Below are positions 31,379-40,895 of a stretch of 64,000 nt of DNA, one piece after another (the first letter of the stretch is position 1; each line of letters starts with the position of its first letter). The DNA lies in NCBI GenBank assembly GCA_017484085.1, contig JAFUTW010000007.1:62001-126000 (forward strand). The letters are read 5' to 3'. This DNA comes from Clostridia bacterium (GTDB lineage Bacteria; Bacillota; Clostridia; Christensenellales; Aristaeellaceae). A model generated the notes under the pieces. The model was not told the origin of the DNA. It searched no databases and worked only from the letters and a program-made list of their open reading frames with translations. The position numbers and the translations under genes were made by a program.

Positions 31379-32328
31379 ATACGTCCTCCGACTGCCGCCG
31401 CCAGGCCGAGAAGGCCCAGCATCAGCAGGCTCGTCACGATCAAAAGGCGGCAGGCCCTTCTGATATCCGCCCGCTCCGGCGGGCGGTCCCCGTCCCCGAT
31501 CGACGGCTTTTCAACAGTTTTGCCGAAATAGGTATGCGTTCCGCCGAGGCGGATGTGCAGCGCGCCGGCCGCGGCTGCCTCCGTCCAGGCGCAGTTGGGG
31601 CTCAGGTGGTTAGCGTGGTCCCGCATGAGGATCCGCAGCGCATTCCGCCCGTCCAGCCCGCACAGCTGCGCCGCCGGGCACATCAAAAGGCCGGTGAGCC
31701 TCGCCGGGATGTAGTTCAGCACGTCGTCCAGCTTCGCGCTGCTCCAGCCGATGTCGCGGTAGCGCTCATCCAGGTATCCCACCATGGAATCCAGCGTGCT
31801 GGCCGCCTTGAAGCCCCAGAGCAGCACAGGCCCGCCCAGCAGCGCCCACAGCATGGGGGAGGTGACGCCGTCCGTCGTGTTTTCCGCCACCGTTTCCACC
31901 GCGGCGCAGATGACCTCCTCCTCCGAAAGGCCTGCCGTATCCCTCCCCACGATGCGGGAGAGGCGTTCCCTGCCGGCCTGCAGGCCCTGTCCCAGCGCGC
32001 GGCGCACCCCCTCTGCCTCCGAAACCATGCTGCGCGAAGCAAGCCCCGGCCACAGCAGCAGCGCCGAAGCAGCGATGCGCAGCGGGCCGGGCAGAAGGCC
32101 GGAGAGCGCCGTCAGTGCCGCGGCTGCGGCCATGGAAACGGCGACGGTCGATGCCGTGAGCACCACCGCGCTCCGGCGGAGATCGCCGCCCCGCCGGCGA
32201 AGCCGCCGCTCCGCCCGGGCGATGTACCGCCCGATGAAGACGACCGGATGGGGCAGCCATGCCGGATCCCCCAGGATCAGATCCAGCAGAAGCGCCAGGG
32301 CCAGCGCCGCAAAACGCTCCTTCATCAC
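31369..32328 (-). CDS. cbiB: Adenosylcobinamide-phosphate synthase CbiB
   Basis: A 319-residue membrane protein that attaches the aminopropanol (phosphate) arm to adenosylcobyric acid. The N-terminus LLDLILGDPAWLPHPVVFIG is a family hallmark, as is ENTTDGVTSPMLWALLGGP (about 145-163). It overlaps cbiP upstream by 4 bp and cobT downstream by 10 bp. Confidence 0.94.
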   Translation of the reverse strand: MMKERFAALALALLLDLILGDPAWLPHPVVFIGRYIARAERRLRRRGGDLRRSAVVLTASTVAVSMAAAAALTALSGLLPGPLRIAASALLLWPGLASRSMVSEAEGVRRALGQGLQAGRERLSRIVGRDTAGLSEEEVICAAVETVAENTTDGVTSPMLWALLGGPVLLWGFKAASTLDSMVGYLDERYRDIGWSSAKLDDVLNYIPARLTGLLMCPAAQLCGLDGRNALRILMRDHANHLSPNCAWTEAAAAGALHIRLGGTHTYFGKTVEKPSIGDGDRPPERADIRRACRLLIVTSLLMLGLLGLAAAVGGRIWA

Positions 32329-33821
32329 TGCTCTCCCCGCAGGATGCGGTACACCGCCTCCATATCGAGGCTGGCGCGCACGGCGGCCGCCACGCGGTCA
32401 AATTCCCGCTCCCGGAAGGCCGCGAAGTCTTCCGCCTCCCGTTTCTCCCCTGCAGCCGGCTTCAGGTGAGCCGCCAGCGCGGAAAACAGGCTGCCGTCGT
32501 CAAAGAGGCCGTGCAGATAGGTGCCCAGTACGTTGCCCTCCCCGTTCCTCACGCCGATGGGGCGGCCGTCCGCGCTCATCCATACCACGGCTTCCGGTCT
32601 CTCCGCCGCGGTCTCCCCCGCGTGGATCTCGTAGCCGGAAAGCGTTTGGCCGTCCAGAGCGGAAAGCCAGCCGGAGGCAGCGCAGATCCTGCCCTGCGAC
32701 TGCGCGGTCTGCTTCTGTTCCGAAAGAACGGTCGATACCGGGAGCAGCCCCAGCCCTGCCGCCTCTTCGACCTGCGATTCCACGCCGGACGGATCCCGTA
32801 CCGTCTCCCCCAGCATCTGATAGCCGCCGCACACGCCGACGACGGTGCCGCCCGCGCGCGCAAACCGCACGATGGCTGCATCCATCCCGCATCTGCGCAG
32901 CTCCAGCAAATCTCCGATGGTGTTCTTCGTGCCCGGCAGCACGACGACGTCCGCGCCCTCCAGCTCCGCCGGAGCGCATACGTAGCGCACGCGCGCACGG
33001 GGATGCAGCGCCAGCGCCTGAAAATCCGTAAAATTGGAGATGTGGGGCAGGCGGACGACCGCGACGTCGATGTCGCCCGTCCCCTGCTGCAGATGCAGGC
33101 GGGCCGTTTCTCCGTCCTCTTCCTCCAGCTGCACGTCCATCCAGGGGACGACGCCCAGCACCGGCACGCCGATGCGCTCCTCCAGCATGACAAGGCCCGG
33201 CTTAAGGATCGCGGGATCGCCGCGGACCTTGTTGATGATGACCCCGCGGACGCGCGCGCGTTCCTTTTCCTCCAGCAGCATCATCGTGCCCACGAGCGCC
33301 GCAAACACGCCGCCCGGGTTGATATCCCCCACGAGGATCACCGGGGCGTCCGCCGCCTCCGCCATCGACATATTGACGATGTCGCCCTCCCGCAGGTTGA
33401 TCTCCGCGGGGCTGCCCGCGCCTTCGATCACCACGCAGTCCACTTCCCGCTCCAGCGACTCATATACTTCCCGGATGTGACGGCGGAGTGCGGGCTTTTT
33501 CTGATGGAACTCCATGGCCGACATAGAGCCGGCCGCTCTGCCGTCCAGGATCACCTGGCTCCGCCTGTCCCCTGTCGGCTTGAGCAGCACCGGGTTCATC
33601 CGCACGTCCGGTTCGATGCCTGCCGCCTGCGCCTGCATCGCCTGTGCGCGGCCGATCTCCAGCCCGTCCCGCGTCACATAGGCGTTAAGGGCCATGTTCT
33701 GCGCCTTGAAGGGCGCGCAGCGGAGCCCGTCCTGCCGGAAGATGCGCAGCAGTGCGGCGCACAGCACGCTTTTGCCGACAGAGGACGCCGTCCCCTGGAT
33801 CATCAGGCTCTTTCCCCGCAT
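32325..33821 (-). CDS. cbiP: Adenosylcobyric acid synthase (glutamine-hydrolysing)
   Basis: A 498-residue amidotransferase that amidates four carboxyls of the corrin ring. The N-terminal P-loop domain has IQGTASSVGKSVL (residues 8-20) and FKAQNMALN; the C-terminal glutaminase domain has the nucleophile Cys in GVCGGYQMLG. The ATG at 33821 is chosen because MRGKSLMIQGTAS matches the family start; the frame upstream is shadow in cobD. It overlaps cobD by 19 bp. Confidence 0.95.
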   Translation of the reverse strand: MRGKSLMIQGTASSVGKSVLCAALLRIFRQDGLRCAPFKAQNMALNAYVTRDGLEIGRAQAMQAQAAGIEPDVRMNPVLLKPTGDRRSQVILDGRAAGSMSAMEFHQKKPALRRHIREVYESLEREVDCVVIEGAGSPAEINLREGDIVNMSMAEAADAPVILVGDINPGGVFAALVGTMMLLEEKERARVRGVIINKVRGDPAILKPGLVMLEERIGVPVLGVVPWMDVQLEEEDGETARLHLQQGTGDIDVAVVRLPHISNFTDFQALALHPRARVRYVCAPAELEGADVVVLPGTKNTIGDLLELRRCGMDAAIVRFARAGGTVVGVCGGYQMLGETVRDPSGVESQVEEAAGLGLLPVSTVLSEQKQTAQSQGRICAASGWLSALDGQTLSGYEIHAGETAAERPEAVVWMSADGRPIGVRNGEGNVLGTYLHGLFDDGSLFSALAAHLKPAAGEKREAEDFAAFREREFDRVAAAVRASLDMEAVYRILRGEQ

Positions 33822-34816
33822 GGTTCCTCCTTTAATATCCGGGAGAGCGCATCGATCAGCCTCCCGTTTTCCGCCTCCGTCCGCACGCCGAGCCGCCAGA
33901 ACCCCGGCCCCAGCGCAAAAGAAGCGCACGTGCGCACGAGGATGCGCTCCGCTTTCAATCTTGCCGCCGCTGCCGTCATGTCCCTTCCGAAATCCGCCAG
34001 CAGGAAGTTGGCCCGCGATGCCCCGACCTTTGCGCCCAGCGCCCGGAGCGCTGCGGCAAAGCTTTCCCGCCGGATGCGGTTTCGTTCCGCGTCCGCCGCA
34101 AGCTCCTGCCGGTGCTCCGGCAGAGCCTGCGCCACACAGGCCGCAGGGGCGGATAGCGCCCACGGCAGCGCAAGCTCCTCCATTCTCTTTATGGTCTGCA
34201 GATCGGCGCACAGGTATCCCAGCCGGATGCCCGGGAGGCACAGCGCCTTGGTCAGCGATCCCGCCACGATGACCCCGGATTGCATCTCTCCTGCCACGCT
34301 GACCTCCGGACAGAAGGAGACGAACGCCTCATCGACAAGCAGCCTCGCGCCCCGGCCTTGGACCGTTTCCGCCAGCGAGAGCACCTCTTCCCGCTCTCTG
34401 GCCGCCCCGGTCGGGTTGTTGGGGTTGCACAGCACCACCGTGTCACCCGCCGCGCAGCAGCCCTGCCATTCGGCGCGTTTTCGCCCGTGTGCCGCTGCGC
34501 GCAGGGCATACTCGCCGAAGGTCGTGCGCTCCGTATAGACCGTCCCCCTGTCCGCCGCGAGCGCCAGGTCGATGGCCGCCATGCCGCCCGCGGTGGGCAG
34601 CACGCACTCCGGCGGGACGCCCAGCCACGATGCCAGCCCCTCCCGGGCGCCTCGCATCTCCCTGTCCGGATAGAAACGCGCCTCATCAATCCCGCGGCGC
34701 ATCGCTTCCACAGCCCAGGGCGGCGGTCCCTCCGGGCGCAGGCTGGCGGAAAAATCCAGCCATCCGCCCGGTTCTCCGCCCTGCCATACGTTGCCTCCGT
34801 GTCTTTCGCCGTTCAT
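33803..34816 (-). CDS. cobD: L-threonine-O-3-phosphate decarboxylase (CobD)
   Basis: A 337-residue PLP enzyme that decarboxylates L-threonine phosphate to aminopropanol phosphate for CbiB. It looks like a histidinol-phosphate aminotransferase with CNPNNPTG (about 131-138) and the PLP Lys in GSLTKALCLPGIRLGY (about 188-203). HGGNVWQ at the N-terminus is typical of the cobalamin enzyme. Context next to cbiP and cbiB makes CobD much more likely than HisC. The ATG at 34816 overlaps cbiJ by 4 bp. Confidence 0.92.
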   Translation of the reverse strand: MNGERHGGNVWQGGEPGGWLDFSASLRPEGPPPWAVEAMRRGIDEARFYPDREMRGAREGLASWLGVPPECVLPTAGGMAAIDLALAADRGTVYTERTTFGEYALRAAAHGRKRAEWQGCCAAGDTVVLCNPNNPTGAAREREEVLSLAETVQGRGARLLVDEAFVSFCPEVSVAGEMQSGVIVAGSLTKALCLPGIRLGYLCADLQTIKRMEELALPWALSAPAACVAQALPEHRQELAADAERNRIRRESFAAALRALGAKVGASRANFLLADFGRDMTAAAARLKAERILVRTCASFALGPGFWRLGVRTEAENGRLIDALSRILKEEPCGERA

Positions 34817-35511
34817 GCTTCCTCCGGCCTTTCGATCAGGATGACATGGATCTTCCTTTCCAGCGCGGGCAGCACCTTTTCCTCCACGCCGCCCGCGCGG
34901 CCGCTGTCCTTGGTCACCAGCACGCGGATGTTCAGCTGGTCGTACAGGGCCGCGTTCAGCGCCGCGGAAAACGGGCCGTGCATCGCTATGACGTGCGAAG
35001 AGGGGATGCCGGCCGCCTGGCACAGGGAAAGCGCTTCCGCCGTCGGCAGCACCCTGACCCACAGCCGCTTCGGATCTGCGGCTCCCGTATATACCGGCAG
35101 CGTATGGCTGCCTGTCGCAAGAAGGACGTTCCCCTGCGTTTTACGCAGCGCCCGGGCCGCCTCATCCGCGTTCTTCACACGCTCGCACGCGCTTTGCCAC
35201 TTGCCGCCGTCCTGCGGTCTCCCCACGCGCCTCACAGGGATCCCCAGCTTTCCGGCCGCCCGGCGGATGTTCTCCGTCGCAAGGACGGCGTACGGATGCG
35301 TCGCGTCCACCACAAGCTGCGGCGCGAGGTCAGCCATCGTCTTTTCCATCTGCGCCTCGTCCTGCGCGCCGGTCAGCACCTTAAGCCCCGGCGGCAGCAG
35401 CGCCGCGGCGTACTCGCCCGTTACGCAGACCGTCACGTCCTCGCCTGAAGAAAACAAGCGGAACGCCTCCTCGCGCCCTTCCGTCGTGCCGCCGAAAAGC
35501 AGTATCCTCAC
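34813..35511 (-). CDS. cbiJ: Cobalt-precorrin-6A reductase
   Basis: A 232-residue CbiJ/CobK reductase that reduces the C18-C19 double bond of (cobalt-)precorrin-6A with NADPH. The N-terminus MRILLFGGTTEGRE and the middle VVDATHPYA are diagnostic, and VTKDSGRAGGVEEK (about 201-214) fits the C-terminal signature TKxSG. It overlaps cbiA by 4 bp. Confidence 0.94.
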   Translation of the reverse strand: MRILLFGGTTEGREEAFRLFSSGEDVTVCVTGEYAAALLPPGLKVLTGAQDEAQMEKTMADLAPQLVVDATHPYAVLATENIRRAAGKLGIPVRRVGRPQDGGKWQSACERVKNADEAARALRKTQGNVLLATGSHTLPVYTGAADPKRLWVRVLPTAEALSLCQAAGIPSSHVIAMHGPFSAALNAALYDQLNIRVLVTKDSGRAGGVEEKVLPALERKIHVILIERPEEA

Positions 35512-36815
35512 AGGCCGAAAAACCTCCCCATCACCGCCGGTTTATCCGCGAAAAACACATGGGCAAAAGCCGCCAGCGTCCCGCCCTTCTCATAGCCGCA
35601 GCGCCACGTCCGGGAAGGATCGGAGGCCTTTTCAAGGGTATAGGCCTGCGGCACCTCCTTCTCGGGGATCACCACTGCGTGGTGAAACTCATGGGCATGG
35701 AACGAAAGCCCCGTCCTGTCCTTCACCGTGACGTACCCAAAGCGCTGCAGCTTCCCGGTCATCCGGCCTGCGAGCGGCAGGAAGCCGACCATCGGGGTGC
35801 CGTCAAGCTCCCGGGTGAGATACAGCAGCCCGCCGCACTCCGCATAGCAGCGGAGCCCGCCTTCCAGCGCAAGGCGTACGCTTTCCCGCATCGTGCGGTT
35901 GGCCGAAAGTTCCCCGGAAAAGACCTCCGGAAAACCGCCGCCGATGTACAGCGCGTCCAGCCCTTCCGGCAGCGCGGCGTCCCGCAGGGGCGAAAAGAAG
36001 ACCAGCTCTGCGCCGCGGGCGCGAAGCGCGTCCAGATTGGCTTCGTAGTAGAAGTGGAAAGCCTCGTCCCTGGCGACGCCGATGCGCAGCCCCCGTTTGC
36101 CCTCTTCTTCCTTCTGTACGTTCCGCAGCGTCGGCAGAACCGGCGGCGCAGCCGCAGCGATTTCAAGGATCGCCGGCACGTCCAGCGTCTTCTCCGCCTC
36201 CCGGGCCGCCTCAGCGATGCGCTCCAGTACGCCGGATTGCTCGCATGCCGGGATGAGCCCCAAATGCCGGCTGGGCAGCTGCAGCGCCTGCCGGCGCGTC
36301 AGGTACCCCACGCAGGGCAGACCGGCGTAGCGCTCCACCGCCTCGCGGATCCTGCGGTAGTGGCTCTCCCCCGCGCAGCGGTTGACGAGGACGCCTGCAA
36401 TACCGCTGTCGTCTTTCATCTTCCGGAAGCCCAGCGCCGTTGCGGCCAGGCTGGCCGCCCCGCCGGAAGCATCCAGCACGAGCAGCACGGGCGTTGCGGT
36501 CTGCCGGGCCAGCACCCAGGTGGAGGCGCGCAGCTCCGCATCCAGCCCGTCGTAATAGCCCATCACGCCCTCGATGACGGTGATGTCGCCGCCGCGGCAC
36601 AGCGCGCTTTCGACAGCTTCCTTCCCCATGAGGAAGGTATCCAGGTTGTAAGACGGGCATCCGCAGACAAGCGCATGGAAGCCGGGGTCGATGTAATCCG
36701 GCCCCACTTTGCAGGGTGCGACCGCAAGGCCCCTGTTTTTCATCACCGCCATCAGCAGCAGGGAGGCCGTCGTCTTTCCGCAGCCGCTGCCCGTTCCCGC
36801 TATGAGGATCCTCAC
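35508..36815 (-). CDS. cbiA: Cobyrinate a,c-diamide synthase
   Basis: A 435-residue amidotransferase that amidates the a and c side chains of cobyrinic acid. The P-loop is GTGSGCGKTT near residues 7-16; the C-terminal glutaminase domain has the Cys nucleophile in CYAECGGLLYL. A GTG start at 36815 (GTGA overlap with cbiC) begins VRILIAGTGSG; the upstream frame is shadow. Confidence 0.94.
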   Translation of the reverse strand: MRILIAGTGSGCGKTTASLLLMAVMKNRGLAVAPCKVGPDYIDPGFHALVCGCPSYNLDTFLMGKEAVESALCRGGDITVIEGVMGYYDGLDAELRASTWVLARQTATPVLLVLDASGGAASLAATALGFRKMKDDSGIAGVLVNRCAGESHYRRIREAVERYAGLPCVGYLTRRQALQLPSRHLGLIPACEQSGVLERIAEAAREAEKTLDVPAILEIAAAAPPVLPTLRNVQKEEEGKRGLRIGVARDEAFHFYYEANLDALRARGAELVFFSPLRDAALPEGLDALYIGGGFPEVFSGELSANRTMRESVRLALEGGLRCYAECGGLLYLTRELDGTPMVGFLPLAGRMTGKLQRFGYVTVKDRTGLSFHAHEFHHAVVIPEKEVPQAYTLEKASDPSRTWRCGYEKGGTLAAFAHVFFADKPAVMGRFFGL

Positions 36816-37459
36816 GGCCGCACCCCCTCGATGCCGTACAGCAGCGCGTTGACGATGGCCGCCGCCACGCCGCTGCCGCCGCGCCGGCCCATGGCCACGA
36901 TCGCGGGGAGGCCGCTCTCCCACAGCAGCTGCTTGGCTTCGACCACGTTGACGAACCCGACGGGCACGCCGACGATCACCGCGTCGCCGAGCAGGCTGCG
37001 CTGCTCCAGCAGGGAGAAGAGAAAGGTCGGCGCGTTGCCGCATACCAGCAGCTTTGCTCCGGGCAGGCGGGCCGCCCTCTCGGCGCTGACGGCAGCCCGC
37101 GTCTTCCCCAGGCGCTGCGCCTCTGCCGCCACGCCCTCGTCCGCCATATAGCAGACGGCAGAAGCGCCCAGGCGTTCCAGCGCCTTGCGGCTGATGCCCG
37201 ACAGCGCCATGTTCGTGTCCGTCACGACGGTGGCCCCGCGCCGGAGCAGGCTCCTCGCCTTCTCCACCACGTCTGGGGTAAAGCGCAGGCTCTCCGCGAA
37301 CGAAAAGTCCGCCGTGGCATGGATGACGCGCAGCACGACAGGGCGCACGTCCTCCTCCAGCGGTGTCTTGAGTTCCGAGGCGATGATCTGCAGGCTGCGC
37401 GCTTCGATCTCCCGCGGCCCCAGCAGCCTCGTATCCTTCACGGCAACCGGTTCATCCAT
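36812..37459 (-). CDS. cbiC: Cobalt-precorrin-8 methylmutase
   Basis: A 215-residue CbiC that shifts a methyl group from C11 to C12 to give cobyrinic acid. VIHATADFSFAESLRF holds the catalytic His (family motif RxIHATxD), and VCGNAPTFLF and PVGFVNVVEAK are family segments. ATG 37459 with GGAGGGAGAAGG upstream is preferred over a GTG at 37483; the start overlaps cbiD by 8 bp. Confidence 0.95.
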   Translation of the reverse strand: MDEPVAVKDTRLLGPREIEARSLQIIASELKTPLEEDVRPVVLRVIHATADFSFAESLRFTPDVVEKARSLLRRGATVVTDTNMALSGISRKALERLGASAVCYMADEGVAAEAQRLGKTRAAVSAERAARLPGAKLLVCGNAPTFLFSLLEQRSLLGDAVIVGVPVGFVNVVEAKQLLWESGLPAIVAMGRRGGSGVAAAIVNALLYGIEGVRP

Positions 37460-38546
37460 CTCTGCCTTCTCCCTCCGCTGCACTGTCCAGCAGCCACTCT
37501 TTCGCCTCTTTGCTCATGCCCAGCACAGCGCCGGAAGCGCTCTGCATCACAGCCCCGGTCTTTGCCGCGCCGCGCGCTCTCGCGGCGGCATAGCCCGCCG
37601 CCGCACCGCAAAGCGCCTCCCACACGCGGGCATAGCCGGCGCTTGCAATGGGCCGGACGGCGCCCTCCAGCGTCACGCCTTCCATCACGCCCTCCAGCAG
37701 CGGCCGTGGCGCGCCCAGCAGCGCGAGGTGCGCGCACAGCGTCTCCCTCCGTCCGTCGCTCACGGCGCTGTGTGTCTGCATGCTGCCGCCCGCCACCTTG
37801 ACCAGCTTGCCCGGCTGGCCGCACAGCAGGATCCGCCGGAAGCCGAGGCCGGCCGCCTCATCCAGGGCAAAACCCACATAATTGCTCATCTGCACGCAGG
37901 GCCAGCCAAACCCCAGTCCCGTGAAAGCCGCCTCTCCCTGGCTGCCGAAGACGAGCGCGAGGTCCTCTGCGCCCTGCGCCCTTTTCACCGACAGCTCCAG
38001 GCGGATGCTCTCCTTCAGCGCTTCCTCGCTCATTGGGCGCACGATGCCCGTCGTGCCCAGCACGGAGAGGCCGCCCTCCACACCCAGGCGCGGGTTGAAG
38101 GTCCGCAGGGCCAGCTCACGGCCGCCCGTGATCCCCACCGTGATCCGTACAGCGCGCCCGCCCGTGACGCTGCGCACCGCATCTGCGATCATCCGGCGGG
38201 GCGCCGGGTTGATCGCCGCCTCCCCGGGAGGCAGCTTCAATCCCGGCAGGGTGATGACGCCGACGCCCTCCCCCGCCTCAAAGGTGATCTCACCGTCTTC
38301 TTCCCGGATCTCAGCCTCCGCCCAGACCTCACAGCCGTCCGTCACGTCCGGATCATCCCCCGCGTCCTTGATGACGGCGCAGCGGAAGGGGGACAAGGCG
38401 CGGATCTCCGGCGCATAGCGCTCCCCCGCAGGCAAAACGATCTCCGCCCGCTCCGGACATTCCCCGTCCCGCTGCCACAGGCAGGAGGCCAGCGCGCAGG
38501 CCGCCGCGCAGGCGCCCGTTGTGAACCCGGTCCTGAGGCCGCTCAC
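37452..38546 (-). CDS. cbiD: Cobalt-precorrin-5B C1-methyltransferase
   Basis: A 364-residue CbiD that methylates C1 in the anaerobic (early cobalt) pathway. LRTGFTTGACAAACA at the N-terminus is diagnostic, and TTGIVRPMSEEAL (about 180) is also family-typical. Its presence, with CbiG, shows the oxygen-independent route. Confidence 0.95.
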   Translation of the reverse strand: MSGLRTGFTTGACAAACALASCLWQRDGECPERAEIVLPAGERYAPEIRALSPFRCAVIKDAGDDPDVTDGCEVWAEAEIREEDGEITFEAGEGVGVITLPGLKLPPGEAAINPAPRRMIADAVRSVTGGRAVRITVGITGGRELALRTFNPRLGVEGGLSVLGTTGIVRPMSEEALKESIRLELSVKRAQGAEDLALVFGSQGEAAFTGLGFGWPCVQMSNYVGFALDEAAGLGFRRILLCGQPGKLVKVAGGSMQTHSAVSDGRRETLCAHLALLGAPRPLLEGVMEGVTLEGAVRPIASAGYARVWEALCGAAAGYAAARARGAAKTGAVMQSASGAVLGMSKEAKEWLLDSAAEGEGRDG

Positions 38547-39259
38547 AGCCGGTACCCCCTAGGCGTCAGCAGGCGTCCGCCGCGGATCACGGTTTCGCTG
38601 CTGCCGATCAGCGCGGTGGTCAGCATATCCAGCTGTCTGTCCCGCAGCTCGCCCAGCGTCAGGATCTCCGTCTGCTGTCCTTCCCTGGCGATGCACCGGG
38701 CGATCCCGCAGGGGGTCTTTTCCCCGCGGAAGGCAAGCAGGATATCGCAGGCGCGCGCCAGCTGGTCCTTCCGGGTTCGGCTCGCGGGGTTGTAAAGCGC
38801 GACCGGAAAATCCCCCTCGCCCGCGCCGCGCAGCCGGCGTTCGATCCGCTCCCACGGCGTCAGCAGATCGGACAGGCTGATGACGGCGAAGTCGCCAGAG
38901 AGCGGCGCGCCCAGCAGCGCAGCGGCGCTGAGCGCCGCCGTTACACCGGGGATGACGCGCACGTCTTCCGACTCGTCCGCCAGTTCCAGCACCAGGGAAG
39001 CCATGCCGTAGACCTGCGCATCGCCGGAGCAGCACAGCGCCACCCTCATTCCCTCCCGGGAAAGGCGCAGCGCCTCCCTGCACCGCTCTGCTTCGCCCCG
39101 CATGCCGGTCGCAACGAAACGCTTGTCCGGGAATTCCGGGCGCAGCGGCTCCAGATACAGGGTATAGCCGCAGAGCACCTGCGCCTCTTCCAGCGCAGCC
39201 TGCGCCTCCAGCGTACGCCCGGGCTTTGCGCCCGGCCCCAGCCCGACGATGCTCAGCAT
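38543..39259 (-). CDS. cbiH: Cobalt-precorrin-3 C17-methyltransferase
   Basis: A 238-residue SAM-dependent tetrapyrrole methylase of the CobJ/CbiH group. LSIVGLGPGAKPGRTLEA at the N-terminus, SGDAQVYGMA (about 87-96), and VALYNPASRTRKDQL (about 162) are typical; CbiH contracts the ring while methylating C17. No Fe-S-binding or CbiG fusion is seen. It overlaps cbiG by 7 bp. Confidence 0.93.
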   Translation of the reverse strand: MLSIVGLGPGAKPGRTLEAQAALEEAQVLCGYTLYLEPLRPEFPDKRFVATGMRGEAERCREALRLSREGMRVALCCSGDAQVYGMASLVLELADESEDVRVIPGVTAALSAAALLGAPLSGDFAVISLSDLLTPWERIERRLRGAGEGDFPVALYNPASRTRKDQLARACDILLAFRGEKTPCGIARCIAREGQQTEILTLGELRDRQLDMLTTALIGSSETVIRGGRLLTPRGYRL

Positions 39260-40152
39260 CCTTCTTCCTCCCCGTCTTTTTCCCTGGCCAGCGCAAAGGT
39301 GCAGCCCTCATAGGCCGTCTTCCCCTGCAGCAGTACCGCGCCTGCCGCTGCGGCAGCGCGCTCGCACACGTTATCCACACCGACCGTCTCCCGCACGAAG
39401 TCCGATCCCGCGAACACCCCCGGCACAGCCGCAAGCGCTTCCGCGGTATAGGTAAAAAGCGGCAGGCGATACTTGCCGCAGAAGGCATGAAGCGCCGCCT
39501 CGTCCTTCTTTCTGTCGATCGTCGCGAGCGCGCGCACCGAGAGCAGCGATACGCCGCAGTACCGGAGGAACTCCAGCGCAAAGCGCTCGTAATCCCCGGC
39601 ACCGATACCGCGTTTGCACCCCGTTCCCAGGATGAGCGTGCGCGGGCGCACGTACAGCGTCACCGGGAACGGCGGCTCCAGGGTACGCTCCGTCACCGCC
39701 ACGCCGACGTGCTCACCCGCAAGCTGCGCCGCGGCAAACGCGCGGATGGCCTCCGGGTTCTCGATCGCGTGCCCCTGCTCCGCCGCCCAGGTGTCGATGG
39801 CCGGCAGGCCGCGGACGTCCGTCGCCGTGGTCAGCACGGGCTGTGCCCCCGTCCGCCTTGCCAGTTCCTCGGCCAGGCGGTTGCCTCCCCCGATGTGGCC
39901 GGAGAGGACGGGCACCACAAAACGCCCGGCTTCATCCATCACCAGCACTGCCGGGTCCCGCGTTTTATCCTTGATATACGGCGCGACGGCCCGCACGGCG
40001 ATGCCCGCCGCGCCGATGAAGAGCAGCGCATCCGCCGCGGAAAAGTTTGCAGCCGTCCACTCGCGCACGGGGATGCCGCGCGAAACGGCGAAGCCCAGCT
40101 TCTCCTCCCACGCCTGTCCCCTGTCCGTGAAGGCGATCGCCGCGATCTTCAT
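39253..40152 (-). CDS. cbiG: Cobalt-precorrin-5A hydrolase CbiG
   Basis: A 299-residue CbiG, which opens the delta-lactone and releases acetaldehyde from cobalt-precorrin-5A. The middle HIGGGNRLAEELA (about 86-98) and the GTGCKRGIGAGDYERF segment of the C-terminal domain are diagnostic. It overlaps cbiF by 4 bp. Confidence 0.94.
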   Translation of the reverse strand: MKIAAIAFTDRGQAWEEKLGFAVSRGIPVREWTAANFSAADALLFIGAAGIAVRAVAPYIKDKTRDPAVLVMDEAGRFVVPVLSGHIGGGNRLAEELARRTGAQPVLTTATDVRGLPAIDTWAAEQGHAIENPEAIRAFAAAQLAGEHVGVAVTERTLEPPFPVTLYVRPRTLILGTGCKRGIGAGDYERFALEFLRYCGVSLLSVRALATIDRKKDEAALHAFCGKYRLPLFTYTAEALAAVPGVFAGSDFVRETVGVDNVCERAAAAAGAVLLQGKTAYEGCTFALAREKDGEEEGC

Positions 40153-40895
40153 CTCTTCGCCTCCCTGTACCCGTGCGAAAAGGCCGGGTGGTACAGCATG
40201 GAGCGCTCCCCTTCCTCCGAGAGGAAACGGCCGACCAGCACGAGCGCCGTCTTGCGGATGTGCGCCGCCTTTTCCGCGATATCGCAGAGCGTGCCGCGCA
40301 CGATTTCCTCATCCGGCCAGGAAGCGCGGAACACGACGGCGCAGGGGGTGTCCGGCGCGTATCCGCCGGCTGTGAGCTCCGTGCAGAGTTCCTCCAGCCT
40401 GTCCACGCTGAGGAAGAGCGCCATGGAAGCGCCGTGGGCCGCCAGCCCGCGGAGCTCCTGCCCTTCCGGCACGGGCGTCCTGCCCGCCATGCGGGTCACG
40501 ATCAGCGTCTGGCTGACACCGGGCAGGGTGTACTCCGCCCCCAGCGCGGCGGAGGCCGCAAACAGCGAGCTGACGCCGGGCACGACCTCATAGTCGAAGC
40601 CCATTTTCCGCAGCGCGCCCATCTGCTCCCGGATCGCCCCGTAGAGGGCGGGGTCGCCCGTGTGCAGCCGCACGACGGTCGCCTCCCTCCCCCGCGAGGT
40701 CAGCGCTTCCACCACCTCTTCCAGCGTCATCCCCGCGCTGTCCATCAAGACCGCGTCCTTCGGGCAGTACGAGAGCAGCTGCGGGTTGACCAGCGAGCCC
40801 GCGTAGACGACGAGCTCCGCCCGCTCCAGCAGGCTGCGGCCGCGCACTGTGATGAGGTCCACCGCCCCCGGACCCGCGCCGATAAAGTAGATCAT
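40149..40895 (-). CDS. cbiF: Cobalt-precorrin-4 C11-methyltransferase
   Basis: A 248-residue tetrapyrrole methylase. MIYFIGAGPGAVDLITVRG at the N-terminus, RLHTGDPALYGAIREQ (about 82-97) and YEVVPGVSSLFA are typical CbiF/CobM text. The start at 40895 overlaps cobL by 4 bp; the long frame upstream of it is shadow in cobL. Confidence 0.95.
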   Translation of the reverse strand: MIYFIGAGPGAVDLITVRGRSLLERAELVVYAGSLVNPQLLSYCPKDAVLMDSAGMTLEEVVEALTSRGREATVVRLHTGDPALYGAIREQMGALRKMGFDYEVVPGVSSLFAASAALGAEYTLPGVSQTLIVTRMAGRTPVPEGQELRGLAAHGASMALFLSVDRLEELCTELTAGGYAPDTPCAVVFRASWPDEEIVRGTLCDIAEKAAHIRKTALVLVGRFLSEEGERSMLYHPAFSHGYREAKR